Under the pieces are notes generated by a model. The model was not told the origin of the DNA. It did not search any database and worked only from the letters and a program-made list of their open reading frames with translations. The position numbers and the translations under genes are program-made. From NCBI GenBank assembly GCA_949775045.1, contig OX459109.1:1486990-1550989 (forward strand): DNA of 64,000 bases, in the 5' to 3' direction. This document shows, piece after piece, positions 24,758 through 36,200 of the stretch. This stretch comes from Metridium senile (Eukaryota > Cnidaria > Anthozoa > Actiniaria > Metridiidae). Position 1 is the first letter of the stretch, and each line of letters opens with the position of its first letter.

Positions 24758-26200
24758 TTGAAGAGCTAGGAATCAAGCCAGGAGAAATGTTCCAAATCCC
24801 TCTCGGTCCGGGCAGCTTTCCAGAGGGTCAGTGCAAGATCAAATTCGTTGGACTTCGAAATTCCAAAATGCACGGAAAGCGACGCAAAACTTGGTCGAAT
24901 CGTTGGCAACGTCGCCTCTGTCGCGTCCTCGATAACGCATGTGAGGGGTCCGACTTTACGATAGTTAAGCAGCGTTACGTAGAGAAGACGTCAATGGGGC
25001 GTTACGTTAAGCTGCAGATTAAAGCGGACAACCGTTACGTACGTAGGCAGCTTCAAGGTCAGGAAGTGCGTTTCCGTATCGAGATACGTATGAATCGTAA
25101 GAAAGCCGTCGTTATCAACTACGGAATTATCCTGAAGCACTCCAGGACGGGACGTTCGCTCAGGCTAAGAGGGTTTGATCATTATAGTATTCCGTACCGG
25201 AAGTGGTTCCCAAGCTACAAGCAGCATCATCACGGCCATTGTTTGACGGGTTCTGCAGCTGTGGCCTGGGGTATGGTGTTGGGGTACATGGACAACTTAG
25301 GTCACCGGGCTCCTCAGTTAGGATATCCGTAAGTTGAATAGATATAGTTTAACTGTGATGATGATGATGATAATGATAATGATGATTATTTAAATGATGG
25401 TGATGGTGCTGGTGGTGATAATGATGATGATTATGGTGATGATATGGTGATGATGGTGATGATGATGATAATGATGATTATTGGTGATGATGATTATTGG
25501 TGATGATAATAATGATGATTATGGTGATGATAATGATAATGATGATAATTTAAATAATGGTGATAGAGGTAATGATGATGATGATTATGATGATTATGAT
25601 GATGATGGTTGATGGCCACTGATTTTAAGGATAAGAAATTCAATAGTACCAATAATTACTTGACTGTAGTTTCTCCGTCCGTCTGTCTACATCCTAAATT
25701 ATTTTCTTTACTTTACTTTTTACAGGAAAAACATAATCGGCCACTCCTCAGACCCAGTCCCTCTCTCCATGAACAAGACCGCTGAACGATTCATCGAAAA
25801 GATCCACAAAACACTCGACAGCGCATGCTCAGCATCTGGAGCCGCTGACACCTCACCATCTAAAATGAAACGAATCGGGAAATTGATCAAGAACAAAAAG
25901 TTGCATCTCGTCTTTGAGAACGACCGACAACGTGCGACATCGCGCGCGATAAAATTGCTCAAACATGGCTTCCCTGTGATTGTAAGTAAAGAACGGGGAA
26001 CTCCACGGCGTCATCATTACGCAGTGGCTACTCAACTACGACAACGGCTTCGTTATTATCGAAGCTGTAGCGAAGGAAAATGTTCGGAATGGCGAACCGA
26101 GGCCGAGAATGAAATGTTCGTCCACATGGGACTCGGCCCGAAAGGAGACAAGTGGGAAAATGTAGAAACCTATTTTATGGCTGCAGTTATTAAGCCTTGA
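16271..26200 (+). CDS. Single-pass membrane protein with poly-Asp tract and possible papain-like domain (six exons)
   Basis: Exons: 16271-16512, 22192-22469, 22721-22920, 24164-24305, 24650-25328, 25726-26200. All five introns are GT-AG and the phases agree (2, 1, 0, 1, 2), giving 671 residues. Residues 1-54 are charged and acidic; 55-77 form one hydrophobic helix, so a type II topology with the large C-terminal part outside is likely. Residues about 299-326 are almost all Asp. Exon 5 is very basic afterwards, then shows CLTGSAAVAW near residue 485; exon 6 has RHHYAVATQ near 611. A Cys-containing helix start followed by an H-Y-A-V strand is the pattern of papain-fold peptidases (C39/C10-like). 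The related motif I know has GC-xPVAW where this protein has GS-AAVAW, so the nucleophile may be Cys485 or may be lost. The exon structure is well supported; the enzyme assignment is tentative. Confidence 0.72.
17835..18560. repeat. 70-bp satellite, locus 2 (intron 1 of the membrane-protein gene)
   Basis: About ten units of AACTAGCGGTTAAACTAGTG, TGGACTGTGTCAGTGTTTCT and AAGGAAACAATTGGAGTAAA, more uniform than at 13.6 kb. Confidence 0.93.
18579..18714. repeat. Dispersed repeat, copy 2 (see 10227-10352)
   Basis: Same blocks in the same order as copy 1, with small indels (an extra CATCGTCACGTG segment; a shorter A-run before CCCCTCTAGAACCAGGGTA). Confidence 0.85.
19236..19710. repeat. Three tandem copies of a unit of about 165 bp
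   Basis: Each carries GGGACAATAAAGGCAATC, AAATTTGAATTTTAAGCCC, AAATTTTCAAAACAATGTCT and TCACAAAATTATA. Located in intron 1 of the membrane-protein gene. Confidence 0.9.
20328..20480. mobile_element. MITE, CCTTTTCACAGTTC family, copy 1
   Basis: Near-perfect inverted repeat. The left arm is CCTTTTCACAGTTC, GTTCAGTGACCACGAATAAT, AGTTCCAAGTCGAGG; the right arm ends ATGGAACTGTGAAAAGG. Related to 20617-20754 and the half copy at 37672-37757. Confidence 0.8.
20617..20754. mobile_element. MITE, CCTTTTCACAGTTC family, copy 2
   Basis: GTTCAGTTCCCACGAATAAT and AGTTCCAAGTCGAGGTTC mirrored by GAACCTCGACTTGGAACTAT and CATTCGTGGTCA. Shares the centre TGATAAATTATAGTTTTGC with copy 1 in inverted orientation. 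Confidence 0.75.
21330..21625. repeat. Imperfect palindrome (MITE-like)
   Basis: TTACTTGTTTCTTGTGTTC and CAAGCCATTTGGAGTAG on the left are mirrored by CTGCTCCAAATGGCTTG and CATAAGAAACAAGTTTT on the right. A short duplication (CTCAATACTG) lies at the centre. Confidence 0.65.
23208..23465. mobile_element. MITE, TACACCTATTTCAA family, copy 2
   Basis: Ends are ACACCTATTTCAAAAAACG and ATTGAAATAGGTGT; the interior shares GCTTCAGAGTGTGGAC and CTGTAGCTTCGGCTGCGAC with the copy at 35739-36028. Confidence 0.8.
23480..23935. repeat. Tandem repeat of about 85 bp, 5 copies
   Basis: Units contain GGTGCTTACAATCATTATTC, TTGTCAAGAACATGGAGGTT, ATTGTTGAGATATTATGGGC and ATACATCTAAACACAAATAA. A shortened 60-bp version forms the array at 30455-30900. 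Confidence 0.92.
24360..24590. repeat. GAT microsatellite in intron 4
   Basis: Imperfect GATGAT/GGTGAT tract just upstream of the exon that itself encodes a GAT-rich poly-Asp run. Confidence 0.93.
24650..25328 (+). CDS. Exon 5: poly-Asp tract, basic region and CLTGSAAVAW motif
   Basis: The acceptor follows GTCTTTCAG. The Asp tract (about 24682-24765) is almost pure GAT, the trinucleotide that also fills the flanking introns (24360-24590, 25350-25610). A microsatellite has therefore been captured into, or expanded within, coding sequence while staying in frame. Downstream codons look like ordinary coding DNA with balanced composition. Confidence 0.8.
25350..25610. repeat. GAT microsatellite in intron 5
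   Basis: Imperfect GATGAT/GGTGAT/AAT tract beginning about 25 bases after the exon 5 donor. Confidence 0.93.
25726..26200 (+). CDS. Exon 6: C-terminal half of the possible protease domain
   Basis: The acceptor follows TTTTTACAG. It encodes a helix-rich basic segment, the HHYAVATQ strand, and a C-terminal segment with aromatic and acidic residues ending NVETYFMAAVIKP and TGA. Codon composition is notably GC-richer than the surroundings, typical of a real exon in this window. Confidence 0.8.
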
Positions 26201-26649
26201 ATTGAACAGAAACATTTATGAACTGGAAATTTAGCATTAATTTGGAAAAGAGGATATTTTACGATTGCTCGCCGATTATTTACACAGTGATGTACGAAGG
26301 TCGAAGAACAATAGCGATAACTGCACGATCATAGCCGACAATTATCCGAACATTGTCGATTGCGATGTCAGTGAATAATACCGATCGTTATTCGGACATC
26401 AGTATACTCTACACAAATATTGCCGAACAATTCCGACCACTTAACGAACATTGCCGATCTTGATACGAACATTTAGGTGTACTCCCTAAGAGACATTGGT
26501 GTTTTTACTACGAATATTGTCAAACATTGGCGATCTCTTCACGAACATTGGCGAACACTATACGAATGGTTCCGATCACTGCACGAACATTTGCACTATT
26601 GGGCAGTGTCGACATTCAAATTACGAAAACAGTCGATGTACTTTACTTC

Positions 26650-26840
26650 GTCGTGTGACCACGACAACCACATGCACGTTACTAAGGCAACAACTAGCAT
26701 GTCACTTTGACAACCATACGCGTGTTACCAGGAAAAATAGTATTGTTAATGCAGCGTTTATGTTACCACGACCACTTTAGAAACATGTTGCCAAGACAAC
26801 CGCATGTGTGTTACCAAGGCAACTATGTGAATTGCATGTT
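26650..26840 (+). promoter_or_regulatory. Cluster of X-box-like palindromes
   Basis: GTTACTAAGGCAAC (26678-26691), GTTGCCAAGACAAC (26787-26800) and GTTACCAAGGCAAC (26810-26823) fit or nearly fit the RFX X-box pattern GTNRCC-N-RGYAAC, and weaker relatives lie between them. They sit in the presumed 3' untranslated region of the membrane-protein gene. They could equally be remnants of a degenerate short repeat, because the region just before (26270-26600) also carries repeated CGAACATTGCCGAT-like words. Confidence 0.35.
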
Positions 26841-27124
26841 ACTATAGTAATAACTTATAAATATTGTATACAATGGCGTAGTTCAATTTTGTAAATAATG
26901 TCAATTTTAGACGTTTTTAACTATAGCTGAATATCTAGAAATTTTTCTATAGTTTCTGCTAGCTTTGTCAACAGCCTTTTTGGTTGAATTAAACCAAGAA
27001 AGACTTGGTTTATCCAACAGTGTAGCCTTACATGTTTCTCAGTGTTGAATGGTGTTAAGTACAGAATGCGATGTTCTGTAATTCATGTACATTTGTATCT
27101 ATTCTTGAGTATATAACAAAGTGT

Positions 27125-27130
27125 AATAAA
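27125..27130 (+). terminator. Candidate polyadenylation signal AATAAA for the membrane-protein gene
   Basis: AATAAA about 925 bases after the stop codon in an AT-rich region; no earlier canonical hexamer was noticed between the stop and this site. Confidence 0.45.
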
Positions 27131-27319
27131 AAGTTTTCCTTTTTAAAATATTGCGTTAACTTTGTGTTTATAATGAAGTGCGCGAATCTTTTAAAAAGTT
27201 ATATTTCAAAATGATGATCAAAGTCCTTTAATATTTCATTCCAAAATAAACACTCGATACTACAGTTTCAAATTATTTCGTGCTCGATCACAAGGCGCTC
27301 TAGCTTACACTGCCCTAGG

Positions 27320-27525
27320 CCCTTCACAGTTACCTGCGCCATCTTGAATGGTAGCCGGGCCATTGCATCGAAGCGAGACGAACGTTGAGCAAGCGATGAT
27401 AGAGACCTTTTAACACCTTGCGGGACAATTATTCACGTGTCTCTATCATTGCAAGCTCAACGTCCGTCTCACTTCGATGCAAAAGACTGGCTACCTTTCA
27501 AGATGGCGCAGGGTACTGTAATGGG
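27320..27525. mobile_element. MITE, family with TTGCATCGAAGCGAGACG arm, copy 1
   Basis: CAGTTACCTGCGCCATCTTG, GGTAGCC and TTGCATCGAAGCGAGACGAA mirrored by GTCTCACTTCGATGCAA, GGCTACC and CAAGATGGCGCAGGGTACTG. A related copy lies at 36046-36234. Confidence 0.8.
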
Positions 27526-28807
27526 AGACTATTTTCTCAGCACCTTGTCTCGCAATGCTTGAATTGAAAAAGCGGCGTTGCAAGTTGTTGAAAAGTAAAA
27601 AATATTGCAAGACAGCTTCTGTTATAATGCAATTCATCAGCAATTTGTTTCGCAACGGCATTGCGAGATAAGTTGCTAAAACTATTACAGTGTAAACAAC
27701 GTTATATTAAAAATGTTTCATTACTTTTTTTTCGTGTTGAAATTATGATTTGCCTAAATAATTCGACAAACTTTTTGAAAAAGCTGTAAAGACGCATAAA
27801 AAAGTTGAAATTTGAATTCACCTGCAAGACGCTTTGAATGATGTCATTCAATATACCAAGCTAGTTTGCCACTCCTATGCAGAGTTATTTGACTTGATGA
27901 ATATTCAATGGCGCTATCCATCAATATTTTGAAAGCTCTTTCAGTCGTAAAGGTATATCCACGAAAAGAAATAAAGTGTTGTATTAGAATGGTTTTCATT
28001 AACCCATGAAACACACTTCGTGTCAAATGTTGAATTTTTGTGAAAAACTTTCTGCCAAAGACAACATTTTGCCTCTATAGGACAAGTCGCACAAATTTAG
28101 TCTCGTTTGAATTTCTACGGTCGCGAGCGACTTCTGGTTTACATTTACCTGTGGAAAAAATCGTTTTCGCCAGAAATAATACGATAAATTCAGACAAAAA
28201 CTTGTTATTACCACATACGCTATACATATTTTCTTTTTATTTTGAAGTGAGCAGTTCAAACAAGTGATAATACTGAAAAATATCTAAAATTCAAAGGTAT
28301 AAATCTACTAGTATTTCAGTCTGTTATCAAAATGCATCGAGGAAAAGTTTCGAGTTGTCAAGCATTTGGACTGAATGTTTCGATAAAATTCACTGAAAAC
28401 TGGTACTAAATTTATTGCTCTTTTCCAAAACAAAATGAATACAAAATATGTTGTCTAAATTCACAATCTACTTTCCCCCGAATTCTAGAAAACATTATCA
28501 TAAAATAACTTTCAAAGTCATTTTTTTAGCTTGAAATATGAATTATTTGACTTCCGTAAAGTCTAGTTGCCGAGTGGCTTCAACTTCGTTTCATTTTGGT
28601 TGTGCTTTCCTAGCTGTTTACATTCCGCTCAAACCTAGAGTTTCACATCAATTATTCATGTGATTCTGCGACCATTTTATGATAATATATTCTAGCAGGT
28701 ACTTTGGAGCGAAGTTAAACTCAACTCTTTACTGTAAACAACACCAGTCAACCTGCAGACAGAGCTGAGAAGACTACTTTGCCAAGCTCGCACTACAACT
28801 TACAAAA
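27526..28807. other. Intergenic spacer upstream of the signal-peptide exon
   Basis: AT-rich with no supported gene. TATA-like words occur but none is distinctive enough to call. Confidence 0.4.
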
Positions 28808-30209
28808 ATGGCGGTTGTTTTCAAAGTTTTCGCCTTCTTTTTTGTCCTTGCAGTCCTCTTCTCTCTCGCAGAAACAAGTAAGAAACATTATCTTCAGTCA
28901 TTTTCTACTATTTATTTGCTATTGGGATAGTATTTTCCACTGCAAATATGTGAAACTCTTGCGTATTTGCTCTTGGGCTGCGCTCCAAAATTAAAAATGC
29001 ACAAAGCTGCTTTCTTTTTAGTAACTTTAAAATGTTTAACTTTTATAGAATATTTTACAATTTCTATTTATCTGCAAACAACGAAAAACAATTTGCGACT
29101 GTAGACTTATTAGATGCATTTTTGTTTTCAAGAATTTGCAAGAAAATTCATTTTTTTATTTTAAAGAGTGACTCTATATATATTAAACAAATGAATTTTT
29201 GCAAATTCGTGAAAACAAAAATGTATCTTTTTGACATTCGATTGGATATTTTAGTATAATACAAGTTACAGCGATGTTAAACAATTTCATTCCGCCCAAA
29301 AACCATCATTTAAAATTCACTACTTACCAGTTAATGAGATTCAGGGATCAAAGTCTCCTGCATTTTTACTCCCGTTGCAGCCCACACTTAGTCTAGTTTA
29401 ACCGCTAGTTATCGTACATTTTTACTCCAATTGTTTCCTTAGAAACACTGACGCAGCCCACACTAGTTTAACCGCTAGTTAGCACACATTTTTACTCCAA
29501 TTGTTCCCTTATAAACACCGACGCAGTCCTCACTAGTTTAACCACTAGCTATCATGCATTTTTACTCCGATTGTTTTATTAGAAACATCGAAGCATGCAG
29601 TCCACGCTAGTTTAACCTCTAGTTATCGTACACTTTTCTCCAATTCTTCTCTTAGAAACATCGACGCAGTCCACACTTATTCAACCGCTAGTTATCATAC
29701 ATTTTTACTCCAATTGTGTCCTTAGAAACATCGACGCAGTCCACGCTAGTTTAACCGCTAGTTATCGTACATTTTTACTCCAATTCTTCTCTTAGAAACA
29801 TCGACGCCGTCCACGTGCACACTAATTTAACCGCTAGTTATCGTACATTTAACTCCATTTTTCCTTATAAAAATACCGACGCAGTCTACACTAGTTTAAC
29901 CGTTGTTGTTTTTAAGGGCGTTTGCCTGTATTCAGCGAGTTAAAAGGAGCCTACCCCGCCGATGACAAATATGGCGGTCGATACCCTGGCCGTGTGCTAA
30001 TGAGCGCTATTGGAGCAGACAACACCACGACTACACCAAACGACACTTGTCCTCTCCGCATAAGTACCATGTTAAACCTCATCAAAGGTCACGCGATCAC
30101 CCAGCTACCATACGGTAAATTAGTAATTACACCCTCTTCGAGAAAGTTTGTCACCCGAAAAGCACACAAGCTAGTGGCGCAAAGGATCATGGATCAGTTC
30201 AGAAACTAA
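28808..30209 (+). CDS. Short secreted protein, two exons (alternative product of the signal-peptide exon)
   Basis: Exon 28808-28877 encodes a classic signal peptide: Met-Ala, then Lys, then a long Phe/Val/Leu core and a small-residue end (SLAET). The donor ACAA|GTAAGA leaves one base. Exon 29917-30209, after a T-rich stretch ending TTTTTAAG, restores frame and encodes 97 further residues to a stop, for about 120 residues in all. The mature part starts RRLPVFSELKGAYPADD and has one cysteine; I do not recognise it. AATAAA follows at 30315-30320, which supports a real 3' end. An internal donor-like site (TACG|GTAAAT at 30115) has the right phase to skip the last 31 codons and join 30928, so this exon could also be part of the Hint protein. 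Confidence 0.5.
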
Positions 30210-33200
30210 ATGTGCATTCGGAACGCCTTTCTTGTTGTTTGATAAGTCAAAACGGACATTTCTCAATAACATATTGACAAGTGTAGCAATGTGGCCATGA
30301 AATCCATGCATTCTAATAAAGTATACATATGTAACCCATAATCCCCTGCGCTACTAGCTTTTAGGCTTTTACTTCACGGGTGACAAAGTTTCTCGGAAAC
30401 AGTGTAAACAGTCAATTTAAAAAGGTTGTCAAAAATGATGATAAAACAACTAAAGTTGTTGTTGAGATATTATTGGCATACATCTGAACACAGATAGTCA
30501 AGGTGCTTACAATCATTATTCTTGTCAAGAACATGGAGGTTATTGTTGGGATATTTAGTGTTGCTTACAATCACTATTCTCGTCAAGAACATGGAATGTT
30601 ATTGTTGAAATATTTAGTGTTGCTTACAATCATTATTCTTGTCAAGAACATGGAGGTTATTGTTGAAACCTTTAGTGTTGCTTACAATCATTATTCTTGT
30701 CAAGAACATGGAGGTTATTGTTGAGATATCTAGTGTTGCTTATAATCATTATTCTTGTCAAGAACATGGAGGTTATTGTTGAGATATTTAGTGTTGCTTA
30801 CAATCATTATTCTTGTCAAGAACATGGAGGTTATTGTTGAGATATTTAGTTTTGCTTACAATCATTATTTCTGTCAAGAACATGGAGGTTATTGTTAAGA
30901 TATTATGGGCTATTCGTTGTGTTTAAGGTGTCAATCGAAATCAATATCACTACAACACCTTCAAAAACGCTAAGAGTAGTTTCAACATGTATTTCATGTT
31001 TGACCGCGATGGACTGGTAAAACACCTAGTGCGCATGTACGGACTTCCTCTGGAAAGCTGGACGGTAAGTGATGGATTTTGTAGTATTACCCAGTAATGC
31101 CTTGCGGTTATTGTATTGATGTCATTTGTATTTGAAAGTTAGTAGTAGAACTTGCTTGATTATCTAGTAGTCATTTGCAGCTTTTATTAATTGAATAACT
31201 ACGTTAAATACCTAGGTCTCGTAATTGATCGAAACTTATCTTGGAACTACCATATAAATTACATAACTTTGAAAATAAGTAAAACCATCGGCATTATCTC
31301 TAGATTGCGGCATTATGTTCCATATTCAACCCTACGTACTATTTATCAATCCTTAGTCCACCCATATATCTCTTATGGGCTATCTGTTTGGGGCCAAACT
31401 ACTAAATCAAACCTAAATAAAATCTTGATTCTTCAAAAACGCGCCCTAAGACTTATGCACTTTGCTACAAACCGTGAACACGCAATCCCTTTATTTGTGG
31501 CTTCTGATATCCTCCCACTAGATATGTTTTACTTTCATACTATCTCAGTGCTGATGCACGACGTGTATAAAAATATTGCCCCCCCGAATATTATAAATTT
31601 ATTCACTCATGTAACATCTGTACATAATTATCATACTAGAGCTGCTAATTCAGGAAATCTTTTTATTCAACGTGGCAGAACATCCAAATTTAACAAATCG
31701 TTCTCCTCCACCGGAAGTAGAATCTGGAATGCAGTCCCTGAGAACATACGTCAATCAAGCAAAAACCTATTCAAGTCCAAATTAAAAAATAGTTTGAAGC
31801 AAATCTTAGAAGAGGAAGACGCATACTTAAATACTTCGGAAATAATATCAAAAATTTCAAAATTGAAATAATTGGTACCTCAATTGTATTGTATACATAT
31901 ATTTTCTTTAACAGATCTGTAAAAATATATGTGTGTGTATTATTTAATGTAATATATATGTCTATATATTATTGTTATTATTATTTATTTATTTATTTTC
32001 GGTTAACATTTAAAACATTACTATTTTTGTAATATATTGAAATAATAAGTATAATTGTAATATCAAAATGTAAATCTCTATCTAAAGTATCTGCACAGCC
32101 TGCCTCGACTAGTTATGCTACCTGCAGGCTGCGCACGTAAATCAAATGTACAACATTATATATTTATAGCGGAGCTCCCGCGCGGGCCGAAGGCCCGCGC
32201 GAGCGGAGCACCATACTTAAGAAAAAATGGTAATGCATCGAGTCGATTTTGGATGGTTTTTACACAGGAATCCCAAGCGTACGTCCGACGTCCGACGTCC
32301 GACGTCCGACGTCCGACGTCCGCGCCCATCGCGATGATGATTGGTTGTTACATTTTGGCGGGAACGAAAGTGACGCGCGCGCCAACTGTAGACAGCAAAG
32401 TTGTTGTTTTAATTTATCGACAAAAAAGTCAAACAAACCACAACAAAATACTTCTTGCTAATAGCAGAGCTTACATTAATACAAAATAACAACGGAGAAA
32501 GATGAACTTAGCTTCGAAGAACAAAGAGAGTTTTGACCGAAGAAGAACATAAACTTGAAGGACACAAAAACGAAGAAATTATACTAAAGAAAAGCAAAAG
32601 ACTGATTCCAAAAGATCAAGAAAAACCTATTTGTAGATACCTTCGTGGAAGAATATTAAAAGACTACAGCAATTCAAAAAAAATTGATAAAGAAGCGACC
32701 TTGTTTGTTATGAAAACTGTCTTCAAATCGCTTCCCTCGGCACAGTTTATTGAAGGATTTTCAAGCATGGCAGTTGAACTATGAACAATGTTTAAACCAT
32801 CAAAATTCAAGTACATACATTTATTCGTCAAAATATGATCAATGTCATTGAAGAGAAGAAAACCTCAGGAAAATAATCACCGATGAAAGTAAGTTCAAGA
32901 TTATTATTTGTTACAAGTTTTTGAGATACAAAAAAACTACTTAATTTGATATACCGAGCGTGAAAAAAAAAACACCTAAAAACTTGCTATAATTAAGCCT
33001 CAAAAAGGAAAAATCCGTTCTCTGTTTTATTATAGAAAGAAAAGAGAAAAGGTTTATCTCCATTTTATTTACTTTTTTAGATAAAAACCGTACATGAAAC
33101 GATGTTTGTGCATGTGTAAATTGTACTTTGGTCGATTGAAAGGTGTTTATTTATGTACTTTTTAAACCTCATAAACAGAAAACATCAAAGATAAATTCAA

Positions 33201-36200
33201 ATACAAACACAATTTAAATTCATTTGGTTGAATAACTTCTGTTTATTTAGCAATATTGACTATTTTATGCTTACTAAACGAGCTTTTTTTAGTAGTTTTT
33301 ACTTCAAAGTCGAAAATGATGTTTTACACAAAGTTTTTCATAATAAAATACCTTGTTTTAAAATCCTTGTCTTTTCAAATCGATCTTGTGCTGGTAGAAC
33401 TTATTCTTGAGGCTTTTAATTCCACTTGAAAATAAGTTTTGTTTTGAAGATTTGCCATGACTACTTTTTAGTAAATTCAATACGATAAAACTGTTGTTTT
33501 TTTTTACAAAGAAATGCTTTAAAATTTCCTTTTTTCCTTTTAATACATAGTTACCATTCTATTAAGGTCTAGTTCAAATAATGTTTTTGTCAATTTGAAG
33601 CTCAAAATCTTGATTTTTCTCAGCGTTTTGTCTCGCTTTTGAAGCAAAAAGGTGCCTTGGCATTGCTGAAACGCGCCAAAAATAGAACTTGTCACGTTGA
33701 TTTGAAAAGACTGAAAAAACGCATAAAATTAAAACAACAACTCCATGGCCATTACAGCATAGTTACATTTACTACAATTTTCTACTTACAGAAAAGTAAT
33801 ATCCATTGATAGTTTATCTATAAACTTGTTTTTAAAATCCTTTTTTGATGAAAAAACTTTGTGTCGATGATATGCATGACAACTTTCCTCGCTATCGCTA
33901 GCTAGCCGTGGATATTCTTGTACTTTTCATTTTGTAATTTCAGTCTTGAGGTGAATTGAAACCTGAGGAAGATCCTCATATTTCAGGGTTTTTTTGCCAT
34001 GTTTTTTGTTTCTTTAACTTTTTTTTCGGCGAAGATCGTCCTTTTACTATAAATATTTTGATCGGACGTTTACGGAAATGTTCGGAAGTTACAAAATCCA
34101 ACGCACGGGAGTATAGCTGGGGAAGCCAATTTTTACGCTCAGGAGAAGGGTAAGGTGTTTTGGTGTTGCTAAAAATATCTCGGATGTGAATTTACATGGC
34201 ACGCGGGCTAGTATAGGAGTTTCGCTCTCTTATTTATCCTCTCTTGATATATCCCAGAATGATATTTCTCGTTTTTTTGTTAAGTAATCTTGAACAGTAA
34301 GAAATAGTATTTCTTTCAAATACGACAAAAAGCGTCTACATCATCATGTACAGTTTTTATGACCCATGCACAAAAACTATTTACATGCGCATATTGATGT
34401 TGTAAGAAAACTGAAAAACTGAGAGCTCCGCTATTAGGTATTACCTAATTTGTATATTAAATAAATTGAATTGAATTGAATGAATGAATGAATGAATGGA
34501 TGAATGAATGAATATATGAATGAATGGATGAATGAATGGATGAATGAATGGATGAATGGATGGATGGATGGATGGATGAATGAATGAATGAATGAATGAA
34601 TGAATGAATGAATGATTGAATAAATGAATGATTGATTGTATAAATGAATAGTAATCGTAATGGTCTCCTGATGAATGAATGAATAAATGATTAAATAAAT
34701 GAATGGATAACTAAATAAATGAATGAATAAATAAATGATTGTATAAATGAATAGTAATGGTCTCCTGATAAATGAATGAATAAATGATTAAATAAATGAA
34801 TGGATAAATAAATAAATGAATGAATAAATTGTTGAATGGAAGAATGAATGAATGACAGACAGACAGATAGATAGATGAAATAGACGAATGAACAAAAAAA
34901 CAGATAAATAAATAAATGAATGAATGAATAAATTAAAACTATCTATCTTATTTCAGCCCACAAGTTTCAATGGCATGAAAGGAATCATGGTTCTCAACAT
35001 CACACAAACTACGCATGTCCCGTGCAGTGCGTTATTATGGGATAGCTATAACTTCTACCAGGCCTATGGGTATCTACAACACACCAATCTTAGTCGTGTG
35101 TACTTCTGGCAAACACCTGATGGTATGACATTATCATCATCATCATAGTTATCTTATCTTTACTGATTTGATCATCATCATCATCACTACTTTCATCATC
35201 ATCATGATTATCAAATCAATACCACTACCATTCTCATATTTGGGGGGAAATATTGAGGAGGGGGAGGGAGGTCATGTTATTTTCGGAAGCTATATAGGGT
35301 AGGGGGCTATAAAGGGGGGGATGTTGTCACTAATTGTATGCAGCTCCATCACCATAATGATTATCATCATCATGACCTTCAAATTCACGTACACCATCAT
35401 CACCACCACTATCATCATCACCATATTCATTACTATCATCACCATCAAGCTAATAACCATTTCTTGTTATTATCCAACGGCAGAGTCATGTCAGATCAAT
35501 GTCAAAAACGACGGTGGGAGTAGTGGTGGTTTGTTTTGTTTTCCGTCAACGTCGAAAGTAGAACTAGAATCAGGTGAACAGGTCTCCATGAAGGATTTAC
35601 AGATAGGTCAACGTGTGAAGACGATGACTAAACACAGAACTATCAAATACACCCCGGTAAGTACCCAAAACATCAAATCAAACGATCAAGCTGATTTACA
35701 GAAGGTTGTCAGTATAGAAATATCTATACTTAAATTATACACCTATTTCAAAAATCGTTGTCGCAGCCGAAGCTTCAGTCAACACACTGAACCCTGCAAA
35801 GGATGTCGGTATCTCTTCTTTGCTATCAATTCATTCATAACATACTTTGGATGAACGTGTTTGTGTTGTATGACCATAACACTGTTACAGTGGTAGATGA
35901 TGAAACACTGATATTTCTTTAAAAACGTGTTATAAATCACAAATTATGTTCATAATACCGACAACCTTTGCAGGCTTCAGAGTGTGAACTGTAGCTTCAG
36001 CTGCAACAACGATTTTTGAAATAGGTGTAATCGTCCCCTTTGCCTTTGCATCGAAGCGAGACGAACATTGAGCTGCAATGATAGAGACACGTGAATAGCC
36101 AGCTATACAGGCTACCCGTTAATTATTTGTACCGCAAGGTGTTAGAATATCTCTATCATCGCAAGCTCAACGTTCGTCTCACTTTGATGCAATGGCCCGG

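Noticed and set aside
35321..35854. 177-codon frame as a whole, starting upstream of the Hint exon
   Set aside because: Its first half is an ATC microsatellite and its end runs through the donor at 35656 into a MITE; only 35484-35656 is exon.
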